Positions 23,301 to 31,450 of a stretch of 64,000 bases of DNA are shown here, piece after piece. Made by a program: the position numbers and the translations under genes. The DNA is taken from the NCBI RefSeq assembly GCF_026151205.1, contig NC_087083.1:9235460-9299459 (forward strand), read 5' to 3'. Position 1 is the first letter of the stretch. Every line of letters begins with the position of its first letter. Origin of the DNA: Bolinopsis microptera (taxonomy: Eukaryota; Ctenophora; Tentaculata; Lobata; Bolinopsidae). The notes below the pieces were generated by a model. That model was not told the origin of the DNA, did no database searches, and saw only the letters and a program-made list of their open reading frames with translations.

Positions 23301-26300
23301 CTAATTTGAGAATGAAGGTTAAAGAAATTTTTAATTAGCACTGTATAGTTTAAGATATTTATAGCTTATTATAACAATTGATACAAAGGCCATAATCTTT
23401 CACCAGCTCTCCAATATCCACCTTGAAGCTGCATTTTATATCCTAAATATAAACTAAATCATGTTTTAGTGTAGACTTTTTGTCACAACAAGACTGCAAC
23501 CTATAGTAACAATTATAAACAGAACCTCTAATGTCTGCTAACAATTTTTCTTCTAGTCCTAATCTGAGCCTTGTCTCTAAAAACTTAACTGAACTAGCGT
23601 TTCGGTGTGTGCAAAAGCTTCCAGGCACGCGCATTCCTTGCCCCGTTAGTTACCTGTCCTTCATAAACCAAACTAGCAGTCAGGACAAAAAGTCATACAC
23701 CAAATGGGCATTATATTTTATGAATTATTTTACATCTTTTTATTCTGTAAAAATGTGCTAAAATTAAATTTCTTGTTTCATTGAAAAATTTCTTGTTTCA
23801 TTGATTGAATAATCGCAAATAATGCAATATAAAGCTATTTGGTGGACGTGAAAATTGAAATGTATATATTATGCTACGAAATATTGTATTTAGTAACAAC
23901 CCCAACCTCCCCAGTCCCTGAACAATATTCAGATCAAATTTATGGGAGAAGTTCTCCCATAAATTTGATCTGAATTATAATTGCGTTCTCCCGGGGAAAC
24001 GCAATTATAATTCTCAAAACAGAACTGTACCTTTTGTGCAAATATTGCAGCTTCTTTTACAGTTCTCTTTCATGTACAGAATGTAATCTCCTGTTGGATG
24101 ATTTATAGTTATCGCATTGGATATAATTTTGAATCATGTGTAAAATGTGTTCCTGTTCCTCCTTGTATTACTACTTAACTTAACACATTTGGATAATTCC
24201 AACAGATTCCCCGAAGAGATATAACCTGAATACAATCAATGTCTTTTTTATTGTGTTTTCTCAGTGTAAAATGGGAAATTATACAAACCTGTGTCACAAT
24301 GCCCCAAAGAAGCCCATTGAATGCAATCAGCAGCATCGTCGTGACAATCACTTTCAACTGAAACGAAAAAAATATTAATTCATATCTTTATTTCAAAATT
24401 TGACTGCACTTAGGATCAAAAGAAGAAAAAAGAAAAAACAATTTTTTGTGAACAACCCCTAAGTGAAGTAACTGCACCCACACGCAACCTTTAAAATTTC
24501 GGAACTGAGAGTATAGACACACGCCACACATGATTTCAGCTATAATATTATGAGTATTTATGATTTAGCTTTAAGATCAAAATACTTACCACTGCATGTA
24601 GGTATATCACAATACTCCCATCGAGGCACAGTTCCCTCAGCATTATAACACCAGGCGCCTGATTCACTGAGGAAAATGATGACACATGTTATAATGAAGA
24701 ATTTATTATGGAACAATGATTATGGAACACTGCCAGATACCAGATATCAGATATTGAAGACTTACCCGTCTGGATTTCTGCAATAGTTCTCTTGCAGTCC
24801 TGAATCAGAGTATCTGAAAATGTTTTTGTAATAAGCTATTGTCCTAAAGTAGGTAGTTTTGTGAATCGTAACTAACAATTTGGATTCTTCCGAGAGCCCT
24901 TTTAGAAACATTTCGAAGAATAAATCTAAATCTGGATTATGCCGTATTGTTGCCGCCTGTGGGTGAGACTAGCTTATACCTGTTGTGCCTTAGAAGCACC
25001 AAGAAAACTTACCTCTCAGCAGTTCTGCTGTGTTTATTAGGTGATTGAGAGTCCCATCTCTGGCAGACGTGTCCTGATACTGTGACAGATACAGTTCCCC
25101 TGTAGTCTGATCCATCCGCTTTACCAACACACTCGTCTGGAGCTGGAGTTAACCCATTTGTTAATCTTTTTAGAAACGTTAATAATGAATAAAAGTAGTT
25201 TCTTGATAAACGATGGCTTGATAGTGAGGTAAATTGGGGTTTACGGTAAATCTGCGTTTGCGGTAAATTGGAGCGCAGTAAATCTGCATTTGCGGTAAAT
25301 TGGAACGAAGTAAATCGGAATTTGTAAACAAGGCCAGGGCGAGGTTAATCGGACATCTGTGAATCGGAGCGCGCGGAGAATGTCGTATATGATCTACAAA
25401 GGCTGTAAGACCTCTGGAGTCGATGCAAACATTTTCAGACCTCTAGTTCATTAAAGGACTAGGAGGGCGTGGCAGCCTCATGATGATTAAAAAACATATT
25501 TTCCAATATCTGGCATTCTGGCTCATTATTGTTTATACGAAGTGGAAAACATACGATGTCAAGTTTAGAAACAATCACTAAGGTATTCTACTCTAAACTT
25601 AAGTTTTAATAATATGCAAAAATATTTTAACTTTATTATCATCACTCGATGGACGATGACGTCATCAAGTTAAGCGTTTTTAAAGCTTGATTGAGTATTT
25701 TTTCCTGTCGGGTCATCCTTTGGGATGTGGAGCTAAGTCTGGTTTGTATACTTAGGGGTTTCTCACATATTACGAAATAAATATTTTGGCAATTTTTAAC
25801 CCCCTCCCCTCCTCAATAATCAACCGTAATCAAGACCCCCCCCCCCCCCCCCCCCCCCCCCTTTTTGCCTTTTTTCTCATTTTTCCCTGGAAACACTTTT
25901 TAGTACGTTTGATGCTACCCTGATCATAATCAGGCGAAATTATTGTTATGATATCCGGCCAAACATCTTTCAAACTACTTTAGTTATCTTAAACAATAAT
26001 CTCAGAATGTGTGTGTGTGTGTGTGTGTTCTGTTTGTGTGTCTGCGTGTAATTTCCGAGCGGCTTCATCAAGAAAACGGTAAAAGTTACGGGGCTGGTTT
26101 TTTCGGTATAGTGCCGACAAAACTACGAGGAAGTCAAATGGTAAAGGGTTTTTAAATCGGTCGGTGGTAAGTGGTTTGATTGATGGTTTTTGTACCACAA
26201 ATGTTACATAAAATGGCTTGAGCAGCTTAATCAAGAAATCGGTAAGAGTTACAGGGCTTGCTCTCTTTCCCATTACTGCATAATATTATGTATCGTTGGT

Positions 26301-28083
26301 ACATATATCATTATTACACTGTCATGGATACTTTAAACTTATTTATAGGGGAGTGAGCGCCTATAGCGGTCTGTTTGAACTGTAGAGATAGTTCATACTT
26401 TCATACTTTTATACGACAATGTAATGCATGTTTTCAAATATGCGGGTGTGGTGCGGAGTTAATAAAGTTTAAGATACTATTGGATACGTGAGGGCACTCC
26501 GAATAGAATTGTTCAGATAATGCGGGTTTTGACTCAGTAGGTAAATTTAAATACTCCTACCCTTTTTAACTGCGGCAGTGAAATCCCGGCCGAAGGCCGG
26601 GTTACACTAGTAGTAGTTATATACCTTATCGGACCTTATTTGGACGGACATTACTTGAACGGACATAATTATGAACGGACATTAATATGAACGCTAGAAG
26701 GCAATCAAAACCATCAAAAATCCGAATTTTTTTCATCTTTTTTAAAACTTTTTTTAAATTTTAGCAAATAATTTTCAAACCCATTTTTCATACAGTAAGC
26801 AAAAAAAGCAGTTTTTAATCAGTAAACATGTTAAAATATGTGTACATGATTATTGTCTTCTATCACATATCATATTCATCAAATGGGTTTTCGTGCATTA
26901 AATATTCCATGCTTAAAGCATCAGTAATACCCGCTTTTTGGAAACCTTTTTTTTAATCAAACTACCTCGGTCCTACATTTCAGTGTAAACTTTTATAACT
27001 ATAAGTATAAGCAATTCGGCGTGAAGTGGTTTTATTTAAGACAACTTTAGGTTAACCTTAACATCACGTGGAGCTTTCAATTTCCCAACACTTATCTGTT
27101 TCATTACCTCCCCTGAGTAATATGAACTATAATAACGTCGGACAATGTTCTTGGCAACACGATTTAACGTAATATCTAGAGGCTGAAATGTGAAACAAGT
27201 GTGTGATGTTGGCGGGGACTAGCTCATGAACTATGTTGTTGAGTGCCATAATTTCGTTGAATTTTTCCGTCCCTTGAAGTGATCCTTGAAAACATCATAT
27301 ACTAGAAAAGTTTTCTGTGCCTCCGGCAGACCAAGGAGAACTTTTCGTCGTTAACATACGGCACTATATGATGTTCTCGATAAAATGTATTGTTGTAGAT
27401 TCATTTGCCCAATGTTTTTCGTTAAAAATAACCTCAAAGTCTTTCGGAAAGAAATGTAGATCAAGATATTGATAATGCCATAATGTGACATTTACAATTT
27501 AGATCGTTAAAATTTTACAATAACTAGTTTTCATTGATTCAACGATATAGTTTAGTTTAATGATACTGATAGCTATTGAAATTGACTGAAATTAAAAGTT
27601 GTCATATTCTGGACAAAAAGTTCGAAATGGAAACATTTTCGAAAAAAATTCAACGGACTTTAACTTGGACGGACATTAAATGAACGGACTTTATTTGAAC
27701 GGACATTAAGATGAACGCTAGGGCCTCCAGCGTTCAAGTAATGTCCGTCCAAATAAGGTTCGATAAGGTAGTCGGATATCTGATCAATTTCTAAATTTTA
27801 TCACTATCACTATCAGAGTGAAATTGAGTGGAAATTGAATTAAAATATTGTCAAATTGTTATTATTGTAGAAGGTAAAAAAGAACATTTTGATAACTTAA
27901 TCAACGACCAAATGATATCCAATAAGGTATATTCAATCATAATCGAAGCTGTTCTTATTAATTGATAAATTTTAGTATCAGTATCAATTATGCATAGTCC
28001 ATACCTTTTATTTGTTCAGCATCAGCAGGTCCGATTAACGTCACGAAAACCAAAGCCATCAACACAAGCCTTGGATACATCAT
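11075..28083 (-). CDS. Chimeric adhesion-type GPCR: kringle-ShKT-CCP-galectin-SRCR-LDLa-7TM (11 exons)
   Basis: Exons, 5' to 3' on the minus strand: 28083-28005, 25136-25013, 24813-24766, 24666-24590, 24357-24289, 24090-24031, 20904-20707, 15917-15423, 15207-15110, 14724-14472, 14322-11075. All junctions have GT..AG and compatible phases; the sum is 4749 nt, 1582 aa plus stop, with no internal stop. Approximate residues: signal peptide 1-23; kringle 27-109; ShKT 110-152; CCP 153-218; galectin-like 220-383; SRCR 395-500; Cys-rich with LDLa repeats 500-1130; seven helices 1140-1495; cytoplasmic tail to 1582. The helices carry FTDFCCW in TM6 and NSVINPLLY in TM7, the signature of the LGR/relaxin-receptor branch of rhodopsin-type GPCRs. 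No leucine-rich repeats are present. Most module borders are phase-1 introns, the class used in exon shuffling. It probably sits in the plasma membrane and senses an extracellular glycan, protein or microbial ligand; the ligand is unknown. Introns hold several transposons. Confidence 0.85.
14472..14724 (-). CDS. Receptor exon 10: SRCR domain, body
   Basis: Encodes AGVVCGQNFNDKSANLICQE then MGYRG, and later SEVVCDEDNETFRECAYKTL and a final Cys pair, the scavenger-receptor cysteine-rich pattern V.C...F....A...C...GY...C...E..L..C. Acceptor CACTCAG, donor AAAG/GTAGGC, phase 1. The beginning of this exon, with its acceptor, is copied at 14806-14863. Confidence 0.85.
14740..14804. repeat. GGTTACC palindromic repeat
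   Basis: Three to four copies of AACCTGG/GGTAACC switch to the complementary orientation at about 14772, forming a long potential hairpin. It lies in the intron between SRCR exons, exactly between exon 10 and its partial copy. Confidence 0.85.
14806..14863 (-). pseudogene. Partial duplicate of the SRCR exon start with its acceptor
   Basis: 58 bp nearly identical to 14680-14737, including the first codons of exon 10 and an ACTCAG acceptor. The copy runs into the palindrome instead of the rest of the exon, so it cannot encode a full SRCR. It could act as a decoy acceptor. Confidence 0.75.
15110..15207 (-). CDS. Receptor exon 9: SRCR domain, start
   Basis: A 98-nt exon encoding the first strands of the SRCR domain (IRLGQNAGLLVANRAGYSK). 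Acceptor CAATCAG, donor AAG/GTAAGT, phase 0. It joins exon 10 to give the usual hydrophobic-V-V-C sequence. Confidence 0.8.
15423..15917 (-). CDS. Receptor exon 8: galectin-like domain
   Basis: A 495-nt exon with a ~130-residue beta-sandwich. It shows a galectin-style F.IH....G..G..F.FN start, a W.E pair (KYQWAEGFE) and an ENEIYVLVTEKYYVLTI strand pair, so a carbohydrate-binding fold is likely. The canonical H.NPR motif is replaced by HLDFR, so sugar binding is not certain. Acceptor GATTTCAG, donor GGAG/GTAATT; it joins the CCP exon and the SRCR exon in frame. Confidence 0.7.
15988..19200. mobile_element. TIR element containing a satellite array
   Basis: Sequence around GAGCCAAATTTGGC and AGGAAAGCAGAATTGAT at 15988-16030 is repeated inverted at 19150-19200. 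Between them lie about 1 kb of sequence without a recognised gene (16160-16990; a 74-codon minus-strand ORF at 16378-16602 has no recognisable domain) and the ~545-bp tandem array. It occupies the intron between the CCP and galectin exons of the receptor. Similarity may extend outwards to about 15965 and 19410, interrupted on the right by the foldback element at 19203. Confidence 0.6.
16995..19166. repeat. Satellite, four copies of a ~545-bp unit
   Basis: Units begin GAATAGACAATYATGGCGCC at 16995, 17542, 18089 and 18632 (spacing 547, 547, 543). The copies differ by only a few percent, mostly short indels around an AT-rich TATATAT stretch. The end of each unit (GTTTGATCAAATTCTGCTT) matches the inner part of the flanking inverted repeat. 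Confidence 0.97.
19203..19375. mobile_element. Foldback element with CTCGGCAAGCCTCG repeats
   Basis: Arms ATCACATGCCTTCTCATGCG and its complement enclose three copies of CTCGGCAAGCCTCG, each inside a smaller hairpin (for example AACATTTTCAAAA...TTGAAAATGT). It seems inserted in or beside the right end of the preceding TIR element. Confidence 0.7.
19601..20669. mobile_element. Non-autonomous hAT-type element with 8-bp TSD
   Basis: Perfect 21-bp inverted ends CAGAGGCACATATTAGGTGC... (19601) and complement (to 20669) are flanked by the 8-bp direct repeat ATGTCAAA (19593-19600 and 20670-20677). A CAGAG-type end with an 8-bp duplication is the hallmark of hAT transposons. Both subterminal regions are rich in TGCGG. 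The centre is a GC-rich minisatellite and no transposase remains. It lies in a receptor intron. Confidence 0.9.
19978..20457. repeat. GC-rich minisatellite of ~23-24 bp inside the hAT element
   Basis: About 20 units of GGGCCTGGGTCACGGTCCCG-AAA type with variants (GTAACGG, GTCAGGG, a GTCACGTGG insertion). GC content is far above the surrounding DNA. It is bounded by the TGCGG-rich subterminal parts of the element. Confidence 0.95.
20707..20904 (-). CDS. Receptor exon 7: CCP/sushi module
   Basis: One 198-nt phase-1 exon encodes a complete CCP: YCPPLSVEHGFLSPGG, a G..V...CD.GY segment, AKCTES and a final Cys in TTCIQ. The Trp usual before the last Cys is not present. The acceptor is TTTCAG and the donor AAAAG/GTAATA. 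The intron upstream carries a LINE in the opposite orientation. Confidence 0.85.
20963..23300 (+). mobile_element. 5'-truncated LINE (Jockey/CR1-group type)
   Basis: Homology starts abruptly within coding sequence near 20963-20972 and runs through the RT ORF into an AT-rich 3' UTR with AATAAAA near 23263. It sits in the receptor intron in opposite orientation. The 3' boundary and target duplication could not be fixed. Confidence 0.75.
20972..23170 (+). CDS. LINE reverse transcriptase (C-terminal ~730 residues of ORF2)
   Basis: Copies LINE RNA into DNA at the insertion site. RT motifs are complete: GKITPVYKKGNPEEIENYRP, FIDLSKAFDTIDHSTLL with catalytic Asp, GVPQGSILGPLLF, and the catalytic FADD in TFADDTNIFV, then the FLGVIID segment. 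After RT comes the C-terminal region with LDKFKTCARTR. The apurinic-type endonuclease is missing, as expected of a 5'-truncated copy; coding sequence is open from 20972 although the first ATG is later. The frame is intact for more than 700 codons, so the insertion is young. It cannot be autonomous. Confidence 0.92.
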   Translation, partial: CFDQVFDKHCKLEVPKVTKRTPKLNPWITDSIIQSVERKHELRKEWSDTVTNKNPGGNILLYQVFSDYRRMLKAIIKAAKRWHYCNEILNNCENSKKTWQIINELRGKKKRQTKPPFIIDNQRIVDRRAIANGFNTWFVSIAPKLNETLNNLSYGLPILPMKTFYDFLNPRNEKNIRLEDCSSNEILKIISEFENGKASDIPISVVKKSSHVIAPVLSNYFNILMTKGIFPDVLKTGKITPVYKKGNPEEIENYRPISTLSVFGKIFEKLIYSRIYGFVSSQGVISKTQFEFRKSHSTSHAVNYSVNLITKSLKLKNHVLGIFIDLSKAFDTIDHSTLLIKLEGCGVRGVANNLIKSYLTNRQQYTEVVGEKSDTLSIQFGVPQGSILGPLLFLLYMNDITNNSKLGSFVTFADDTNIFVVGKTKREAYERGNELLSSLKSYMRANKLHINMSKCCYIHFKPTMAGSKSETLSHPEVALTIDNFPIKKVSSAKFLGVIIDENLSWDDHIKALKRTLNHSTSTLCRLRCSLPEFLHQQLYYTLFESHLSYCISVWGGAAKQRISSLFTAQKYCLRVLFGDRLAYLDKFKTCARTRPIGHQKLDQKFFIKEHTKPIFKHNNILSIQNLYTYHSYLELYKIMKFRAPISLHEGYTCSSRKPCLLICQADPPDNHNTRSTKIFNILTPKFRMTDFTTSVMCLRGKLKRALLANQHNHALLDWTVKDFDCTNVIVQT
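23929..24012. repeat. Two adjacent perfect hairpins
   Basis: A 22-bp perfect palindrome with a one-base loop (23929-23973, TCAGATCAAATTTATGGGAG...) is followed directly by a second one with a CCCGGGG centre and ATTATAATTGCGTT arms. It lies just downstream of ShKT exon 6 in the intron and could form a cruciform or RNA hairpin. It is probably a small foldback element. Confidence 0.85.
24031..24090 (-). CDS. Receptor exon 6: ShKT domain, second half
   Basis: A 60-nt exon encoding DYILYMKENCKRSCNICTK, the YM...C..SC..C end of ShKT. It restores the six cysteines and keeps the frame (60 is divisible by 3). Acceptor CAACAG, donor GTACAG. An alternative reading at 24170-24230 was rejected because it lacks the last cysteines. 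Confidence 0.85.
24289..24357 (-). CDS. Receptor exon 5: ShKT domain, first half
   Basis: Encodes ESDCHDDAADCIQWASLGHC, matching C.D....C..WA..G.C of the ShKT fold. This is an extracellular six-Cys module common in animal proteases and receptors, not by itself evidence of toxin activity. Acceptor TTTCAG, donor GTTTGT, phase 1. Confidence 0.85.
24590..24666 (-). CDS. Receptor exon 4: kringle, C-terminal part
   Basis: A 77-nt exon encoding ESGAWCYNAEGTVPRWEYCD and IPTC, the kringle end with WCY, RWE.C.IP.C and Cys 4 to 6. All six kringle cysteines are present over exons 2 to 4, so the module should fold. The donor is GTAAGT, phase 1. Confidence 0.9.
24766..24813 (-). CDS. Receptor exon 3: kringle, middle
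   Basis: A 48-nt exon encoding YSDSGLQENYCRNPDG, the highly conserved kringle NYCRNPDG segment with the third Cys. It has a TTTCAG acceptor and GTAAGT donor, too short to be seen as an ORF. Confidence 0.9.
25013..25136 (-). CDS. Receptor exon 2: kringle, N-terminal part
   Basis: Flanked by CTCCAG and GTAAGT. It encodes DECVGKADGSDYRGTVSVTV and SGHVCQRWDSQSP, the classic kringle start with the first two Cys and the YRGT..VT.SG..CQ.W motif. It joins exon 1 in phase 1 and exon 3 in phase 2. Confidence 0.9.
25836..25861. repeat. Poly(C) tract, 26 bases
   Basis: An uninterrupted run of C in an AT-rich intron. Comparable G or C runs occur at 31028-31048, 32263-32281, 36254-36283, 37309-37332, 39090-39111, 39507-39523, 40831-40844, 46231-46241, 46513-46534 and 63675-63686. 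Confidence 0.95.
26000..26610 (+). mobile_element. Probable non-autonomous Helitron
   Basis: The right end has the Helitron signature: a GC hairpin CCCGGCCGAAGGCCGGG (26585-26601) followed by TTACA and CTAG, with T after it. A candidate left end is TC at 26000, preceded by A, starting TCTCAGAATG and a (GT)n run, which is common near Helitron 5' ends. No Rep/helicase is present. The left end is less certain than the right. Confidence 0.55.
26624..27768. mobile_element. TA-flanked TIR element with TGAACGGACATTA motifs
   Basis: Inverted ends of 38 bp with one mismatch (CCTTATCGGACCTTATTTGG...) are flanked by TA on both sides, as in Tc1/mariner-like insertions. Three to five copies of TGAACGGACATTA-type motifs follow each end (26650-26695 and 27655-27715). 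The AT-rich middle has no ORF. It lies in the first receptor intron, 14 bp after the probable Helitron end. Confidence 0.85.
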
Positions 28084-28087
28084 GATT
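28005..28087 (-). CDS. Receptor exon 1: signal peptide
   Basis: Two consecutive ATG codons (28083 and 28080) begin MMYPRLVLMALVFVTLIGPA, followed by DAEQIK, a good signal peptide. The donor is AAAAG/GTATGG, phase 1. A TTTTTTTTTAG acceptor sits four bases before the ATG (28088 onwards), so a non-coding 5' exon should lie further upstream. I use the first ATG; the second would remove one residue. Confidence 0.8.
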
Positions 28088-28696
28088 CTAAAAAAAAGTA
28101 AAATTGCTTAATCAAGATAAAATAACACAGTTTTATGTTAACACTAAAAGTAAATTACTACACCGTGGTTACAGGCACGTATCAAGAAGGATTTCTATGG
28201 ATTCGTGAACCCCCATTTGATTTATTAAGCTGCAAACTATTAAATAGTATAAAGGTTTAAACAAGGACATAATTATATTTTCTGAGTGCTGACTTACCTA
28301 CGTCAAACTAGTAATTATAAACTCACAAAAGAAGAAAAGACGAACGACCGATTCAATATCCTCATTATTATAATTAACAATATATCAATATATGTATCTT
28401 GATCTTAATGTATTAGCTCGTCACGAACGGAAGTCTATAAAACTGTATGTTCATTGTTCCTTCGGGTAACTAACAATACGTTAAAGAGCCCTATATTTTA
28501 CGTTGTCCAGGTCACTTATATTGGTCACTGAATAGCAGAAAGTAAATTATATGTCAAGTCTTAACTCTGTTAAACGGACGAGAGTGTAATTGCTAAATGT
28601 GGACCAACTATGGGGCTTACTGCGTAGGCTATCAGTAGGCAATCTATATTCTGTGGTTGCACCACGTACTATACTCCAGTAGCAGAGAGGGGTCGA

Positions 28697-28784
28697 GTGT
28701 GCACTCCCTGCTACTGGAGTGTGCACTCCCTGCTACTGGAGTGTGCACTCCCTGCTACTGGAGTGTGCACTCCCTGCTACTGGA
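28697..28784. repeat. 22-bp tandem repeat, four copies
   Basis: GTGTGCACTCCCTGCTACTG plus GA, four perfect or nearly perfect units, upstream of the receptor start. Confidence 0.95.
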
Positions 28785-28982
28785 GTATTAGTCGTGTCCA
28801 TTCAAATAAATCAAGACTTTGCACTAGTAAATAAAACCATGTCTGCAAAAGTAGTCAAACAGTTTTTAAACTGATCAGATAAGGATGTTGTCCCAGCTGT
28901 TTTTACTAAAGTACTAACGACCTTTACTGCTTAATTTACTACTTTACTACCTTACTTCTTTATCTAATACTCCCCTACAAAA

Positions 28983-29125
28983 AATCTAAGACGGCTAGCG
29001 CGCATTAGCTGTCTTAGGCCGCACTTTTTAAGACAGCTAAAAATGAGGGTTGCTGCGCGCTAGCTGTCGTAGGTAGCTGTCTTAAAAAACTGAGCTAGCT
29101 AAGACAGCTAATAATGACAGTTTAA
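28983..29125. repeat. Cluster of TAAGACAGCTA motifs in both orientations
   Basis: At least six copies of TAAGACAGCTA/TAGCTGTCTTA in 140 bp, mixed with CTAGCGCGC. It looks like the remains of a short foldback element. Confidence 0.6.
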
Positions 29126-29424
29126 CCCTCATTCTAATGGGAGTTTCCAAAACTTTGCGTCGCGCGATATTCATCACGTATATTTGTGTCCATAAAACAT
29201 TTACTTATAAAATACAGGTTTGGTTTCCGCGCGCGCGGTAAAGTTAACCGTGGATTCCAAAAAAAAATAAGGACCCCCAACCCATGTAGCTGAACACCTC
29301 ACACTCTTGCTTGTGAACGGTGAATCAACTACCCGCCGAAGCGGTGGGTTGGGAGTCCCTCCGGAGATCATTTCGTCCGACGTAACGGAAAAAGTTAGGA
29401 ATATAGGCAAATTTTCAGTGTCAA

Positions 29425-29530
29425 CGCCATCTTCAGGCTCAAATTATTTGTTATATAACAAATGATTTGACCTAGTATATATAGTAATGTTGAAAGTATT
29501 AAAACTTTAATACTTTCAACACTACTTTAA
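29425..29530. mobile_element. Foldback MITE copy (same family as 10328-10476)
   Basis: CTCAAATTATTTGTTATATA followed by a palindrome of GTTGAAAGTATTAAAAC and its complement. The core matches 10365-10440 and 49944-49997 (reverse orientation). Confidence 0.7.
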
Positions 29531-29924
29531 TACCTGAAAGCCTAAATTCTGGTTTAACCTATGTATTTTGTAGTACATTGTTTCTAAAAACTCACTTTTC
29601 TCTATTGATCAGCTACTCTCAACTGCTGTGTAGTTTGTCGAACTTTCTTGCTTTGATACCGGAAAACCCTCAGCAGGCTTCAGCTGCAGTTGGTCAAACT
29701 CACTGGTTGATTACTCGCCATCCAGGTGATCAGATATCTAATAAAACAAAAGTTAATAAAACTTGTATAAAGTTAATAAATGCATGTATTACCGATTATT
29801 CAACCAATACCATATCATAAATTCTAATATTGGAAACACTGCATAGAATGGATGTCTAAAACTGTAATTATAAAATTGAGAGGATTGCTCTATTAAAGAC
29901 CTAGGCTTATAAATTATAATATTG

Positions 29925-30200
29925 TTCACCAATCTAGAGCCGGTAGAGAATGTGGTGTCGCTATTGCCTTTAAGAAAGATCTTAGCTTCAATAAACGCCC
30001 TAAAAAGACCCATAACTCCTTTGAACAACGACCTTCTTCGTTTTTGCTGTGTCTATCGATCTTGTACAGCTAAAATGTCCAAAATGTCAGACTTTTTACG
30101 GGAATTTGATGAATATCTTGACAGTCTAACTCACCTTCCAGGTAGACTGATCATTGCCTGAGACTTTAATGTAGACCTCGCCGATCGCGATCCTGATACG
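29925..30200 (+). pseudogene. LINE endonuclease (AP-EN) remnant
   Basis: Frame-broken plus-strand coding remnant. CGVAIAFKKDLSFNKRPKK and later EFDEYLDSLTHLPGRLIIA then a stop followed by DFNVDLADRDPD. The last piece is the conserved endonuclease G-D-F-N-hydrophobic motif with the Gly codon changed to TGA. It belongs to the endonuclease half that the LINE at 20963 lacks; whether it is the same family is unknown. Confidence 0.75.
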
Positions 30201-30580
30201 ATCTAATGACCCTTCCGGCATGGCACCACGGAAGAACTCGACAAAGTAACGAAAAAGTAACTGTTGGTATCTTCAGGGTAACTCCGATCCTAACGATACA
30301 ATTATTCATCATTTGCGATACAATTATTCATGACGGCAAATCTTAATTAATAAATACCCAAATTTGACAAAATGTAGAAATTACATCCAGTAGAGCAGTA
30401 GTTATTGTAATGATTGTAGGTTAGTCTAGACAAATATGTTTATACAACACAATAATTGTTCTCCGCTATTACTTTGACAATCAAGTACAATAGCAGGGTT
30501 ACCAAGTTCTGAAACTATCGAATTTTGAACCGATTATGTGGAATTGTGTTATTTGAATAAAATAACATTATAAAATTTAC

Positions 30581-30672
30581 CGATATTCTGCAATCTTCAC
30601 GTCCGCCGTCCATGCATCTTAGTAGTTGATATGTGTTCTATATGTCACCGCACCAGTCTCTTGTTGGGTGGT
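30581..30672 (-). other. Candidate non-coding 5' exon of the receptor gene
   Basis: A 92-nt minus-strand segment bounded by ATTTCAG and a GTAAAT donor, lying upstream of coding exon 1, which itself begins with an acceptor. The evidence is only these splice-like sites. Confidence 0.2.
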
Positions 30673-31320
30673 CTGAAATATAGCGAAAAATAGCATCCAT
30701 GATCGTAAATCACATTATTTTGACTTATGCAAATCTATAATCTTTAACTGGAATGACCACTTTTAATTTTATACTTACTAAAATTCAAGATGTCATGATA
30801 CAATCAATTAAACAGATTCGACCTTGAACTGCGTGAAGTTTGGGCATTACTCACCTATTCAGCTAAGTTGAGTTTTGTCAAAGCAATTGACAGAGCAATC
30901 ACCTTCTGACCACCTCACAGCGAAGTAAAGTTTCACTCCTTCACTCCACCAGCTTAGACACAGCCCAGAGTTTGTATTGTGAAGAGTACGAACTTTGATA
31001 GCTTATCTTTGATGTTTGAATTATACAGGGGGGGGGGGGGGGGGGGGGCAAAAGTCAGTACCCATACGTTGGGCCTTATACAACCGCCGTGTTTTTTATT
31101 TGCAGGTTGTTGCTTTGCAGATGGCATACTGTACTTAGGCCTACTTTTTCAAGGATTCTGTCAATAAAGTTCGATTTTAAGGGGCCACACCCAATCAACA
31201 TTGAAGTGCTTATACCCGTGTTTGTGAACATGTTAGAGGCTCTGTTGTAACATATTGCAATAGGTTATTTAATCCGGAATATAATCTGAATTAAAAAGAT
31301 AGTGCAAAACGGATTTAAAT
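30673..31320. other. No gene recognised; poly(G) at 31028-31048
   Basis: AT-rich sequence with a 21-base G run. No exon was supported. Confidence 0.4.
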
Positions 31321-31450
31321 AAATAAATAAATACTAACATTTATTACACGCTTCGACATTAAAATATACCCAACAAAGATGTACATTCATTAAACGAGTG
31401 TTGAAATGTCAAGATTATGGACTTTTTATCAGTTCAGATTTTATGGACAA
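31320..31450. repeat. Dispersed repeat, copy 1 (ATTT-tailed)
   Basis: Begins with AAATAAATAAAT and continues ACTAACATTTATTACACGCT-TCGACATTA. The same sequence after the same microsatellite occurs at 32405-32565 and, for about 45 bp, at 49168-49215. This fits 3' ends of a LINE or SINE family inserted on the minus strand with an (ATTT)n tail. Confidence 0.75.

Noticed and set aside
24175-24245. Alternative second ShKT exon (GYISSGNLLELSKC reading)
   Set aside because: It lacks the last two cysteines and a good donor, while 24031-24090 supplies the exact ShKT ending in frame.
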